Positions 13,262-24,660 of a stretch of DNA of 64,000 nucleotides are shown piece after piece. The stretch is taken from the NCBI GenBank assembly GCA_914767715.1, contig OU612071.1, positions 4,836,001 to 4,900,000 of the forward strand, in the 5' to 3' direction. Under the pieces are notes generated by a model. It had not been told where the DNA came from. It ran no database searches and was given only the letters and a program-made list of their open reading frames with translations. Position 1 is the first letter of the stretch; each line of letters starts with the position of its first letter. This DNA is from Membranipora membranacea. Its lineage: Eukaryota > Bryozoa > Gymnolaemata > Cheilostomatida > Membraniporidae. Made by a program: the position numbers and the translations under genes.

Positions 13262-14516
13262 GTCAGGTCAGAGACTATAGATATAGAGACCTTCCACTTG
13301 CCATGATAACGTATATAACCGATGCGAACACATTGAAAATTAGGCTCCGCCCCTTTCTGGTGGTAATCACTTGGAGGTAAGCGTACCCAGTGCTATGAAT
13401 TTACTATCAAAAGTTGACAAGGTGAATGATTTAGTTGTGTATTTTATAAGTACATTCATACAAAACTCTCAATAATATCAACTGGGACAAATGAAACCTA
13501 AGATGTGACTTTTATATAAAATATGGGCGGCCATAGGCATCAAGGAAACAAAATACTTGGTGGATGATAAAACCTTTTGGTAATGTAGCCCCCATATGTA
13601 TAGACAATTGAATATTCAATGTGAAAATAGTTAAATGTGAACAAGCACTGATGTTATATTCTCCAGTTCCGGTGACTGAATTGAATTCATCAGTTAGGCC
13701 AGCACAGAAACTTTCTATAGCAAAGGTCTGAGAAAAGTATCATCCTCAAAAAGTCTAAGTTTTCCCGTTTAAAGTCAGCATATTGCTGGTTGTTGCCTGA
13801 AGATATGTGCTTTGAAATGCTCTGAATCTGTCTATGAAGCCCAAAAAAGTTTTCAAGGCGATTTGTAAAAGAAGCTTTTCAAAGCCCCAACCATCCCCCA
13901 ATAACTTTGAGGCAGAGAGGGAGGTCTTCTAACTGTCAGCATTGAATTGTCAGTATGAATCTGCTGACGATGCACTTTACTCTGATGCCATTCTTACTAC
14001 AGTTTTGAATGTGTGTATGGTTGGTACTAGTCACCATGATTAAATTTGTTTATCTTAATCTTAGAGCATATATTAACAAACAAAAAGAAGCCCTCTTCCT
14101 CTTGTCCTCACACATGAAAACTTTGTCCATGAAACTCATCACAACAGCTAACCTACGTCAGGCCATCATTACATCGCAGTGGGCAACAATGACGGATTAT
14201 ACTGCACAGCCCCCTTACTTTCTTACAAAAATACAGGCCTGTATAATATAAATATCTGGCTAAGAATGCAATCAATAACAAGTTGATAGTGACTTTTTTG
14301 CTGTCTGATCATGGTTTTGTCATCAAGATTGTGGTTATTTTGCCTCGAATAACTCAGGTGAAAAACCTGAAATTTTATTGAGAAACCCATTGCTGTCCAA
14401 GGCAGCAGCACTTACTTTACAACCAGAAGTGGGCGTGACCGTTAAATAAAGCTGATTGGCTATTCGCACTTTATGCGCAAGTGGAAGGTCTCTATATCTA
14501 TAGTCTCTGGTCAGGT
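13262..14516. mobile_element. Non-autonomous TIR transposon with 7-bp target duplication
   Basis: Inverted termini at 13269 and 14509 begin CAGAGACTATAGATATAGAG and match perfectly for about 32 bp, with weaker similarity further in. Both ends are flanked by GTCAGGT (13262-13268 and 14510-14516), a direct target-site duplication. The 1241-bp interior has no transposase-like frame; the longest open stretch, 80 codons at 14009-14251, has no motif. It is therefore a non-autonomous derivative. Superfamily is uncertain: a 7-8 bp duplication and a CAG start would fit hAT- or P-like elements. Confidence 0.85.
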
Positions 14517-15295
14517 CAAATTTAGGACTGATGTTATGATTTATCAAAGTGATACATTGCTGACGAGGGCTTTGCAGAGAGGGCTACGATTTTATAGCCA
14601 TGCATTTTATGTATCTGTCTCCTGATCGAAACTTCGGACTCTGTTATTTCATCATTTTCATTTGCTGTCCAATAATTATCTCTCTAATATGAATATAATG
14701 CTGATGCAAAAATAACTAGACAACCTATGTTTGCACTTTCCCACCTCTTGTTTTAGTTTTTTGTACATGATCGAACTCCTTCACCCATTTCCTTGTTAAA
14801 ACTTAAATAGATATTTGAAATAGACAAAAGCCTATGTAGACTTGCATAATCCAGTACTCAGTTTTTAATTTATTTTGGCACCGAATTAATATTCACATTT
14901 TTTTGACTAAATATGTCATGAAAATAAAGACTTTCTGATCTTTATCTTTGGGTTGACCAAACTCAATTTTGATGTGAGCCAATAACTAGTTTCATGGTAT
15001 TTTGCTTGCAAGGAGTAAGATGGGGACGCTGTATATCGGTAGCAACACAAATGATGAAGTCATCAGCACCATCACAGGGATTGAAGAAATTTCCCGAAAT
15101 TGTCTCAAAAGATTTGGTTATACAATAAGTTCATATTCAGTAAATGATGCATGGCTGTTTCCGCTGGTGCCTGATCCAAGAAGCAAGTTATGTGCAACAG
15201 TGTTTAAGGTTTGTGTTGGTTAAAAAAAATAAGTTGGCTAACATTGCAAAAATCAGTCATGCCCCTTTTTCCAATGAATGGAACACGATATAGGG
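14517..15295. other. No gene recognised
   Basis: AT-rich. A 73-codon plus-strand frame at 15002-15223 has no start context or motif that I recognise. No repeat or RNA gene is visible. Confidence 0.45.
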
Positions 15296-15465
15296 TGTGC
15301 CTTAAGGGCGCGGCCGCAATGTTTGCGCCAATCGGCTATCAGTTTATAGGCAGGTCGGAACACACTTGGGGATCCAACAAATCCCAGTAGTCAGTGGACC
15401 CACAACCATTAACATTTGCGTGCTGAAGTCTGACGCTCTTACCAACAGAGCCACTTTACCCTCCA
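15296..15465 (-). mobile_element. tRNA-derived SINE, copy 1
   Basis: On the minus strand, an A-box-like GTGGCTCTGTTGGTAAGAGC is followed by a body containing CACTGACTACTGGG, TCCGACCTGCCT and GCGGCCGCGCCCTTAAGGCA. The same order of words occurs on the plus strand at 19432-19640. The tRNA half does not fold into a clean cloverleaf. Confidence 0.8.
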
Positions 15466-16024
15466 ATGAAGTGGCATCAACCAGCCATAGTGTCATTATG
15501 GAGATGAATCTGTGATATTTACACTCAAACCAAATCTTATTTGAGAGATTGGAAGCTTGCATTTCACTGGAAAGAACATTAGACAATCACTGACAGATAC
15601 AATGTGTTGAAAGTAATGACAAATGATCCCTATTGAAAATATATCCCTAACCGTCCTTGCCTTCAATAAATTTGGACATTATACATCACTGTGCCATCAT
15701 ATTTTCCTTACACAGGCGGTTCATCGCTGAATTCCTAACCATGTGCTAATTCGCCTCAACAATAACAGCTCCATTTACATATGCTGCATTGGCTAAAGTG
15801 TACCCATCTGGAGAGAAAATAGGCTCAAATTCAATCTAAGAACAATGCGTATTGCATGCCCCTGGTTCTCTATTCTGAACATTTGTTTTTTAGTCGTATC
15901 AAGTGAGGGCAACATTGATTCAAAATCATTTCAAAATCAAAAAACAATTCTTCAAAGTCCATTTTGTGAGCATGTTGGGAACCTACTTTTTGAGCTCTTT
16001 CCTCTTTGCGTATTAAATTGCTGT
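15466..16024. other. No gene recognised
   Basis: An ATG at 15845 opens a 75-codon frame that begins with a hydrophobic, signal-like stretch (WFSILNICFLVVSS) but runs into the MITE. It could be a displaced 5' exon of the collagen relic downstream; nothing supports that further. Confidence 0.35.
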
Positions 16025-16409
16025 TTAAAGGGCAACCAAGGTTTCAAACAACTTCTCTTTGATGGCCATTGATTAATAGCAGATTGCACCTTCTACATAG
16101 GGAAAAAGACAAAATATAATTCTGATGATTATTCAGCCAGAATTCTTGTGAAACATTTCTTCCATCAGGTACTCAAACTCAGCTAAAAGAGAATACCACT
16201 TAGCAGCTTCCTGTTCCTGTTATTATTTAGCCTATGCTCTATAATTATTACAGCAAAGTCTTGGAACCTCCCCTAAACTGAAGTGTTACCCAGCTTTGAG
16301 TCAGCAACTACTTTGAGTTTTGCATCGCGTAGTGCACAAAGCTGATGCTGCCCAGCATATTATTTGCTACCCATTAATGCATTGCTGCGAAACCTTGGTT
16401 GCCCTTTAA
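16025..16409. mobile_element. MITE with TTAA target site, copy 1
   Basis: Perfect terminal inverted repeats AGGGCAACCAAGGTTTC / GAAACCTTGGTTGCCCT bound a 377-bp non-coding core (16029-16405), flanked on both sides by TTAA. A second copy in opposite orientation lies at 31329-31703, with the same internal sequence and again TTAA at both ends. TTAA duplication is typical of piggyBac-like and some other families; the terminal bases do not decide which. Confidence 0.9.
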
Positions 16410-16410
16410 A

Positions 16411-16905
16411 GACTGTCCGGGGGCTCCAGGGGTACAATTTCAATCTGTGGTAACAGGTGAGCCAGGAGGTCGGGACTATCTGGTAGCAATGGTTTACCAG
16501 GAACGTCTATAAAATCTAGAGAACAAGGAGTTGTGGTAATAGTTTGCATGCCAGGATATCGGGGACTTGGGTAGAAAATGAAGTCTGGAAATTCTACTGA
16601 AATCTAAGGTAAAGAACATGAGGGTCGAGTATATTGTCACATTTCCAGATAATAATCTGTACTGGTACCATCATGCATAATCGCTTTTGCTTTTCTTAAT
16701 GGATATTTTGAACAAAAAGACTACAAATCTGACCATCAGATTGATTATAGATTTTTCTATAAAGGGAATCGCGGCCGGTAGAAATTATGCAAGTACAGTA
16801 AGAAGAACTAACTTCCTATGTCTGCCTCCCAGCCAAGAAAAAGAGCATAATCTATGTATGGGTAGGGGTCTATATTTCTGCACCAGAGTATATATCCCTT
16901 AACTT
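16411..16905 (+). pseudogene. Short-chain collagen relic F
   Basis: Degenerate Gly-X-Y pieces (GAPG, then GSNGLPGT in another frame) occur at 16423-16515. A later stretch reads GIAAGRNYASTVRRTNFLCL (16766-16825), clearly aligning with GFAAGGHYASTGGGTNYQCL of copy D's cysteine-rich exon. The rest is scrambled by frameshifts. Orientation is plus, like copies B and D. The MITE lies immediately upstream. Confidence 0.75.
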
Positions 16906-18530
16906 CAGTTGGTATAAAAGTACACCCTGTGTGCAATGCTACATGATGCTTTTAGCCAAAAACCCTTCTCTTCTCGATGAATGTTGGAGGATTGATGGTC
17001 AGTATGAGTTAAAAATTGAAAATAATTCTTAAATTTTCAATTAAAGTAATAAGAACACATTGACTTTTGTTCCTTTTCACTGGCTTCAATTTAAACATAC
17101 TATACCACTATTTTGGACCAATCATGAAAACATTATTAGATATTTTGCCCAGCAAGGAATATAATATGAATGTGTTGACATTAATCAGGAGTATGTTGTG
17201 CCGTTCCACTTTATAAAGTCAGATTGTTCCAGTGACGGTCATTATCCACCCTAAATAGGAGATATAAAGTTTCTCTGTGCTGTTTCATCTATGTAGACCC
17301 CATTGTTTTTTGTGTGAATCATATCAACAATGTATATCTATAAAACTTTCATTATTGTAGATTTGAAAAGTAAAAGATAACTAATACAGTTGTCTCTATC
17401 TACCTCACTTTGAAACCATTAACTTACATAGGTAGACATTGATGGATTCATATAGCCACCAAAGCAAGCAAATTCATAATCTAAAGTTGTATTCTTATTA
17501 TATAAGATCATAATGGACCAACTATATACCAGCAATCTTTGAAGATCAGTTATTGATTATTTTATTTTGCTTAATAAGTAAATAAAGCTGGTTATATTAA
17601 TTCCGAATCTTCAATTATACCATTGAGTATTAACACACAGCTAACAGTGTCTGTTTTTGTTACAAATGTGTCACAATTTCCAGTAGTGGCTATACATGAT
17701 TGAGGGGCAATTCTCCAAAAGTGTAGGGGCGAGTGATTGTTTGGTTTATTGCGGCGATGGACAGGGAAGCTTGGTCATTGAATTAAGTATTTTAATAACC
17801 ACAAATGAGTTAAGAGCTAACAGCAGTTTTCAAAGAAAAATCTTAAACCTTTCACAATGCTGTGATATACATGGGGCCAAGTTTGACTCGGAACATTTAT
17901 GCCTTGATGCATACAAAATATTAAATCCTAGTGCAAAAGTTTATCACTCAGAGTAACTCGTCTTTTCTTTGTGCTGTAGCTTCGACCGAATTTTACGACT
18001 CTTATGAAAACATTTAAGAATACTCCAATCATCAAAAACAATTTCATGTGTTAAACAGATTTTATAGAAATGAAGTTCTCCCTTTGTAAGGATAATCACT
18101 TCCTGATAATGATTTTTATTTAAAGGATCAATCACAAAAGAAGTTACTGTGAATCTGACACTGCTAACCTTCATTGCGCAACGTTATAGTGTCAGGATCG
18201 ATCTCTACAATTCATTATTAGTTGTGTAACACCTAAAGAGGACAGGGGTTGGGTTTGTTATCTTTCAGAATAAATAAGTTGCGGATAAGATACAAAGCTA
18301 AACAGCTCTCTAGAATCTAACAACCCACTGAGTTCAGCAGTATGGGATCCTGGAAATTATCCCTTGGAACGTAAGCAACTTGTATCACCATCGTAATATC
18401 TAACCTGTCAAAGTCTTGAAGGCTGTATCACATATCATGTGCATGGTTAAGAAAAGTGGAGCCTAATACGCGAAGCGCTTTATAACGCATATGCGATCTA
18501 ATAGAAGGTACCATATTAAGTCTGTCTGAT
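16906..18530. other. No gene recognised
   Basis: AT-rich sequence upstream of collagen copy B. A plus-strand frame at 17696-17956 (86 codons, four Cys) and a minus-strand frame at 17944-18174 have no motif that I recognise. The start codon or first exon of copy B, if it survives, would have to lie here. Confidence 0.4.
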
Positions 18531-18679
18531 AATTATATAGGGTGCTGCTTTGTTTCCTGCTGGCACAGCTTGTGACCTCTGACCCCTCAGATGCTTCAGG
18601 AGAAAAAGACCTGCAAGCTCAGGTTAAGAAACTGACAGATGTTCTCAACAAACTTCTCAGTGCAGTAAGTAAAAATAAT

Positions 18680-18819
18680 GTGGGAGCGGAGTATAGATAA
18701 AACTCAGGATTGACACACCACGTCTGTTGGCTTTTTGTGCACACAAAAGTGTAATAGATTGCAAAATTCATTCATTCTCCCCTTTTTCTGAAACCTAAAC
18801 AAATATCATAAAAAAAAAC
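18680..18819 (+). mobile_element. 5'-truncated SINE (second family) in copy B intron 1
   Basis: Matches 47680-47812: GGAGCGGAGTATAGAT, then TGTGCACACAAAAGTGTAA, TTCATTCATTC and an A-rich end. Only the 3' half is present. Confidence 0.7.
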
Positions 18820-19431
18820 ATGTTCACATAGGGTGAGCCATACAACCCCATCCCCCAAAATATAAATAATTGTACAATCACAATAACAATCATATTTTAT
18901 TTCAATAAATTAAATAAACATAACCTCACCAAAATTATAATGCTAAAAAATATTCTGACCACAAATTGTTTGACCATCCTCATCCTTCTGTTTTACATCA
19001 GTAATAGTAGTGTCTCTGGAATGTATGGTCTAACGTCTCTAAATACCCTCCCACATTTCTGGCAAGACAATGACCATCATATTCTCTCATAAAAGAGAGC
19101 CGCACATTTCTCTTTTGAAAAGCCCAGACTCCAGGGTGACCCTCCCAGGTTTGCGATCCCAGTTTTTTCTCTCAATCTCCTCTTCTGGGGTCAGTTCTAG
19201 TTGATCTAGGGCTCAAAACTCTCAGTTCTATAACTCTAAATGATCAATATAAAGCAGGCAGCTATCTTATGTTTTGAGTAGTCTTGGAGTGCAATTGTCC
19301 ATTCTATTCCCATTCTTGTTTCTCGCTTCTTTCAAAATCAGTTATGATTTGAAAGAAATACCAAACACTCGACTGGCTTGAGAAACCTGACAGGGTTCAT
19401 TGTCTTTATGCGGCTGTAAATCAGTAGGAGT

Positions 19432-19640
19432 AGGAATAGGAGGTAGCTCAGTTGGTTAGAGCGCCTGCCCTTTAACGTGCAAGCTTTGGAGGTCCTGGGT
19501 TCGAATCCCGCTGCGGTCTACTGACTACTGGGCTCATATGACGCCCCAGGTGTGCTCCGACCTGCCTGCAAACTGAGAGCAACTTGGCACCGAATACGGC
19601 GGCCGCGCCCTTAAGGCACTGATAATTCTCAGTCCTCGGA
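19432..19640 (+). mobile_element. tRNA-derived SINE, copy 2, in copy B intron 1
   Basis: A-box GGTAGCTCAGTTGGTTAGAG at 19442-19461 and B-box GGTTCGAATCC at about 19498-19508 are spaced as in a tRNA. The acceptor and T stems do not pair properly, and a common body (CTACTGACTACTGGG ... GCGGCCGCGCCCTTAAGGCA) follows that is shared with copy 1. These are internal RNA polymerase III promoter elements of a SINE, not a working tRNA gene. Confidence 0.8.
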
Positions 19641-22251
19641 TGGAGACAACCCTTGCGACTTTTATTCCACTAACCCACAATACAGTCATTATGTTATGCA
19701 ATGCTTTAGATTGACGCTACACATTAGGCACCACAAAATCCAAGCTATTCACTGTAATATCAGTAGTAACAGGCTACATTGAGGTGACACTAATTCAAAC
19801 CCTGAGTCTTCCTTTCTTTCCTTGACCTATTTTGTTTTATATAGCTTGTCCTTGATGAAAAGGAAGGGCTGAAGGTTGGAGGTCGTATTACAGAAAAGGA
19901 ACAAGGTTCCAATCGTGATGTCACAGATTATGTTATCTCAGGTTTAACTTTACAAGGTGAGAACTCACAATATTGATGAACATTTCCGGTGACAAAGCAG
20001 AGTCTTCACGTTGTAGATGACTCTTTGAGAGAACATGATTTTTAAATGGCGCTTTGAGACTCTGAAACATTCCATAGAAGCTGAATGCATGTCACATACA
20101 TTCGGCCTTAAGCTCCAACAACCCAACTATCATTTTTATGAACGAGCTCTATTTGCATCGTCATTTATGTACCTGCATATTTTTCTCCACTTTTAGACCT
20201 GAAAGCATTGCTGAAAGGGAATGATGGCAGAGATGGTATGTTATCTTCTATAACAAATTGTTTCTAACATAATTATTTCGCCTTTTTCACTCGTCTTGTC
20301 TTTTCGGTCATGTTGTTGGTTCAAATATGTGAAATATCACAATGTTTAATCTCTCAACACGATCCACACATAAAAATGTTCACTGTCTCACGGGCTTGCC
20401 AGGTGCAGAAGGAGTACAAGGTCCACCAGGTGAAAAAGGTGCACCTGGAGTATCTGGCCTGCCTGGAGAACCAGGATCATCTGCTTGTCATGGTGGTGGC
20501 TCCGTGTATACTCGGTGGGGCAGAAAGTCATCCCCAGGGAATTCTACCCTGATCTATGAAGGTAATCGGTTTTACGATTATTGAATATGCTTACTTTTTG
20601 AAAACATTTGCTCTGACAGTTACAGGATCAAGCAAGATAAACAATTGTCAGTTGCTAATGAGTTGTTGTTTTCTATCATGTTTAGCTCATATTCGTTCCA
20701 ATTCTGCTTCATTAGTGTCACTTCTTCTAAATGCATTCTGAGTTTGAGATTCCACTATTACACAGTGAATCCTGCCTGTAAACCAACCTTAAATCCTAGA
20801 AATTAACAGATTAAGCCACCAATGGTACATAAATTGATTCATTATATATCCATTGTGACTTGCCAGTTAAACCAAGTGCTAATGCAAGATGCCCATCTTG
20901 GACTAAGTGATTGCAAAACTCTATGGTATAAGTTACAATATTTCTATATGATATATGTCGCAGTGCCACTGTGTGATAGAACAAGGTTGGTAAAAGTTGC
21001 ACTGCCAATCAAAAACCTTACAAATAAAAAATGTGCCATGTCCATTCATGAACCATGAGTTACATAATACAGTGTTTCTTAGATGCATACAAGATGAGAT
21101 AATTGACCCAACTAAAACGGCCATTTGATACTCTGAATTACATTAGTTCATTCTTTTACCAGGATTTGCAGCTGGAGGACATTATGATAGTACAGGGGGA
21201 GGAACTAACTACCAATGTCTGCCTCTCAACCCAGACACAGATCGTTATCAACCTCCGAACGGCGGGTCTATCATAACAGGAGCTGAATATGTATCCAATC
21301 ACTTCGGTCCGTACCCGGAGGCTGCAACGTATCAGAATATACCCTGCGCGCGATGTTACTCAGCCCATTCTGCAATAATGATGTTACCAGCCAAGAAGAA
21401 CTGCCCTACCGGATGGAATATGGAGTATTTTGGTGAGCATTTTTGTTATCTTCATAATGCTTTCTGATCACTGAATCACACATATAGATATGTATAATAA
21501 TGAGTATCAGTAAATTCCTTTATGCAGTAATGAAACAGTGACACTAAGTTTCTGTTTAAACGAAAGTAAATCCTCTTTAACTTGGTCGAGATTTGTCCTT
21601 CCAGGATATTTGATGAGCGAGTTATCTACATATAAACATCAGGGCACTTATGAATGTGTTGACTCCAATCCGGAGTATGTACAAGGTCAGCAAATGGACA
21701 GGAGGAGCAAACCTCTTCTTTGTGAAGCCTGACTGTACAGGAGAGGGTACAATCGGTCATTGTCCCCCCTACAGAGCAGACAAGAAACTGCTCTGCGCTG
21801 TCTGCTCCAAGTAGACCAGTCTATAACAAGGCATTGGTATATCTTGTTGGAAAGACTCAGTCTCCTATCAACAGAGCATGTGTGTAAAGAATGCTGACGT
21901 AATATCGAAGTCATAATATAATATATAGTAATTGGCTTGGTTTTACAACAGTCTTCAGCTGATTACTTATTACAGAACATTGCGATTTAATTTGTATTTG
22001 AGAATCATCTAAATATATCATGACATATTATCTTAATATATCTCCATATATCATCTTAATATATAATGAGAATCATCTTAATATAAATAAAGAAGTAATT
22101 ATAAGTTCATAGTTGGCGCATCAGCAGCGGCTACAACTGAGTCTAAGCAATTCTTATGGCATGTGAAATTGCAAAAAGATCAATACCTCACTTAACAATG
22201 TGCAGAAAAAGGGACACAGAATATGTAAGTTCCAAAAACCAGTTTGACTAG

Positions 22252-22716
22252 TGACACAGTGATACAGTGACATATACCGGTGATACAGTGTCATATACCA
22301 GTGACGCAGTGAGATATACCAGTGATACAGTGACATATACCAGTGACACAGTGACATATACCAGTGACGCAGTGACATATACCAGTGACACAATTACATA
22401 TACCAGTGACGCAGTGACATATACCAGTGACGCAGTGACATATACCAGTGACACAGTGACATATACCAGTGACACAGTGACATATACCAGTCACACAGTG
22501 ACATATACCAGTGACGCAGTGACATATACCAGTGACACAGTGACATATACCAGTGACACAGTGACATACCAGTGATACAGTGACATATACCAGTGATGCA
22601 GTGACTTATACCAGTGACGCAGTGACATATACCAATGATACAGTGACATTTATACCATTGGCACAGTGAGATATACCAGTGATACAGTGACATATACCAG
22701 TGACGCAGTGACATAG
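22252..22716. repeat. 21-bp minisatellite, about 22 units
   Basis: Unit ACAGTGACATATACCAGTG plus two bases, with GAC, GAT and GCA variants. A period of 21 keeps several frames open on both strands (TYTSDTV on plus). The paralogous places at 52826-52890 and 54610-54675 have only about three units, so this array has expanded locally. Confidence 0.92.
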
Positions 22717-23098
22717 TATAGTGTCCCAGTGCAAAAGACTCTAATGTCACAATGACAAAGACCAGAAAAATGATATCAGTATTGAGGAAAAGAAAGCTAC
22801 ACAAATTGCAACATCAATGATGTAGCATCTGGTTTCAACAAGCTAGCCTCTGTTAGAATCAATTCCATTTCAATAATTCGGACCATTGACAAAGGAAAAT
22901 TGTACAGATTATGTAAGAACAAAGGTGAGTGTGATTGCAAAATACTGGTGATGGAAAAATGAAAAAAATATAAAGTGCGAAAAAACTTATTGCTTAGTTT
23001 GATTAGGTTCAGCAGTTCTCATTCAGACTTTTCAAAGTATTTATAGAGGTCATTCAGCTTCAGTGAATTGGCTACAGAATATTCCAGTAGCACAACTA

Positions 23099-23192
23099 CT
23101 AGCCTGTCTTGATAAGCTCTTTGGTGGAGGGGGGGTGCAACACAGCCATGCTGCGTTCCGCCGTACAGCAGAGCGTATCAAGACAGTCTAGA
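23099..23192. repeat. Foldback element (duplicate of 55109-55195)
   Basis: Arms CTAGCCTGTCTTGATAAGC and its near-complement TATCAAGACAGTCTAG enclose a G-rich loop. The paralogue at 55109-55195 has longer, better-matched arms and a run of C. Confidence 0.6.
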
Positions 23193-23238
23193 CAAACACA
23201 TATATAAGGATGAGCAAAAGAATAACGACTTTTAGACT

Positions 23239-24655
23239 TCAGTCATTTTCAGATTTAAGAAAAAAGCTATCATCTTTGCCCCGAATGGGAGCTGTGAGGG
23301 GTGACCTGATGGGCTCCCCTGTGGAGCGCAGGGATGGGAGAGTATATATTGATCTGTGGTGTGGATTCAAAAAGGCACCAGCCGGTAACTGTCTTGGATT
23401 CTGTTGATGAAGATGAACTGATGATGTAATCAAATCTTGTGAAAGCATATCAGGAAATGACATCAATCCCCGAGATGCTGCTGATGACATCATCATATTT
23501 TGTGTAGTCATCATCAAATTCTGTGTGGTCGGTAGATTGTGTTGTGAATTGGCACCCATCATCATAGAATTACTCTGCTGTGCTTGCATCATCACATTAT
23601 GTGATGATGTCATATCCAGAGGTGATGTCAGACCTAAAGGTAGTGGAGAATGTTGGTAGATGGGATTTATACCTGGTCCTATTGTCGGTGATTGGAGGTC
23701 ATAAATGGTGATGACCCAGAAATATCATCAAGGAAATTAAACTGCCAGTCGCTGGCTAACACCAAACTCTTAGACAGAGGCTCGGCTGTAAATAAGAATA
23801 TGAGATTGTGAGTGTAAGCTACTTACTAAATATCCCGTTCATTCAGACATTTAGACAGTGTGACCTCTGGGGGCACATTTATTACAATCTCCTAATTCCA
23901 ATATTTGGCCATAATTTTACCGTTTCACGGAATGCCATTGTTGCTTATTAATGTTGGTTATCAAAAGTAATTGAATTCCTTGATGCCATACTGTCTAGAC
24001 GGCAAAGGTAACAACAATGCAATGTTTACTGAGACCGCCAATCATAGCCAAGAGTGTTTTACTCACTATTATCAACAATGGGGTGTTAATGTGTTAAGTT
24101 AAGTGAAATGTTAAGTTTGGAACTGAGGCTACCTTGGTTGGCATCAGCAGAATGTACGCCCATGTTCTGATCCTTACCATGACTCTATAATAAAACAATA
24201 TGGAACTCAAATTTCATTCACGCAACATTAAAGCAATTTCCTTTTAACTTTTTGGAGATAGCCTATTTCATTTTAATAGCGGAGTGTTTTCTGAATAGTG
24301 ATGAGAAAAAAAACAGGAAAAGGAAAGAAGAAAGGTTAAGAATAAAGATAAGTTAAATTGGATATCCTTAAAAAGGTCATTTACATTTGAATTACCAAAC
24401 TTGATGACCATAACTTTAATCAATGTCTCCGTCATATTTCATTCAAATAAAAGTTATTGCAACTCTTGCTCAGCAAAAACCTGTTGATAGATAGATAACT
24501 CTCCAACATAGCATGCAGTGACAGACAGACCGACCGACTGACTGAGAGACAGAGAGACTTCACCTTACCTGGTGATGCTGTTGTGGATTGTTTAGAGAAG
24601 GGGCGTGGCCTCCGGGATCCATCTCAGAGGAGGCGTGGTCTCCTTGTCTCATCTC
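23239..24655 (-). pseudogene. Nuclear receptor 3' exons, dead duplicate
   Basis: The last exon (about 23780-23239) is readable as NLMMTTQNMMMSSAASRGLM and so on, very close to the live gene at 55244-55815. It has lost an 18-bp stretch and part of the SNTQH region and has a frame-breaking insertion near 23700. The short upstream exon (complement of about 24133-24184, SHGK-type) and part of the QGDHASSEMDPGG exon (to about 24650) follow at the expected spacing. Everything upstream, including the ligand-binding domain, is missing. Confidence 0.85.
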
Positions 24656-24660
24656 ACTAA

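Larger units (their letters stand above)
18542..21814 (+). pseudogene. Short-chain collagen copy B, damaged
   Basis: Six exons can be placed by GT/AG sites and phase: 18542-18664, 19845-19956, 20197-20235, 20403-20561, 21163-21432 and 21605-21814. Content in order: the rest of a signal peptide (VLLCFLLAQLVTS), a helical stretch, DLKALLKGNDGRD, about nine Gly-X-Y triplets then SVYTRWGRKS, and the cysteine-rich domain. Problems: no ATG in frame at the site where copy D starts (a TAA at 18530-18532 precedes); the AG of the collagen-exon acceptor has become CG, although a CAG six bases downstream keeps phase and costs one triplet; one Gly is now Ala (SSACHGG); the conserved Cys after GRKS is Ser; and a 2-bp deletion after EYVQGQQ shifts the frame so the last 45 or so residues are lost. 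It is probably a pseudogene, unless single-base errors are involved. Confidence 0.8.
21815..24660. repeat. Segmental duplicate of the 50.9-56.7 kb region
   Basis: After copy B the sequence follows, with indels, the same order seen after copy D: GCATGTGTGTAAAGAATGCTG, then CAGCTGATTACTTATT, GGCGCATCAG, the 21-bp minisatellite, the receptor 3' exons, a GACAGACCGACCGACTGACT stretch and the receptor exon carrying GGGATCCATCTCAGAGG. It ends near 24655 inside that exon. It therefore represents an old duplication of [collagen + receptor 3' end]. Confidence 0.85.

Noticed and set aside
19441-19513. A tRNA gene
   Set aside because: A and B boxes are present but acceptor and T stems do not pair, and the downstream body recurs at 15296-15465, so it is a SINE.
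20310-20552. An alternative protein overlapping the collagen exon of copy B
   Set aside because: It is another frame of the same exon; the Gly-X-Y frame has matching splice phases and homologues.
22267-22575. Repeat-encoded proteins (TYTSDTV repeats on plus, several on minus)
   Set aside because: Open frames arise automatically because 21 is divisible by three. No start context or flanking exon.
22252-22716. A CRISPR array
   Set aside because: The units are contiguous 21-mers with no unique spacers, in a spliced eukaryotic genome.
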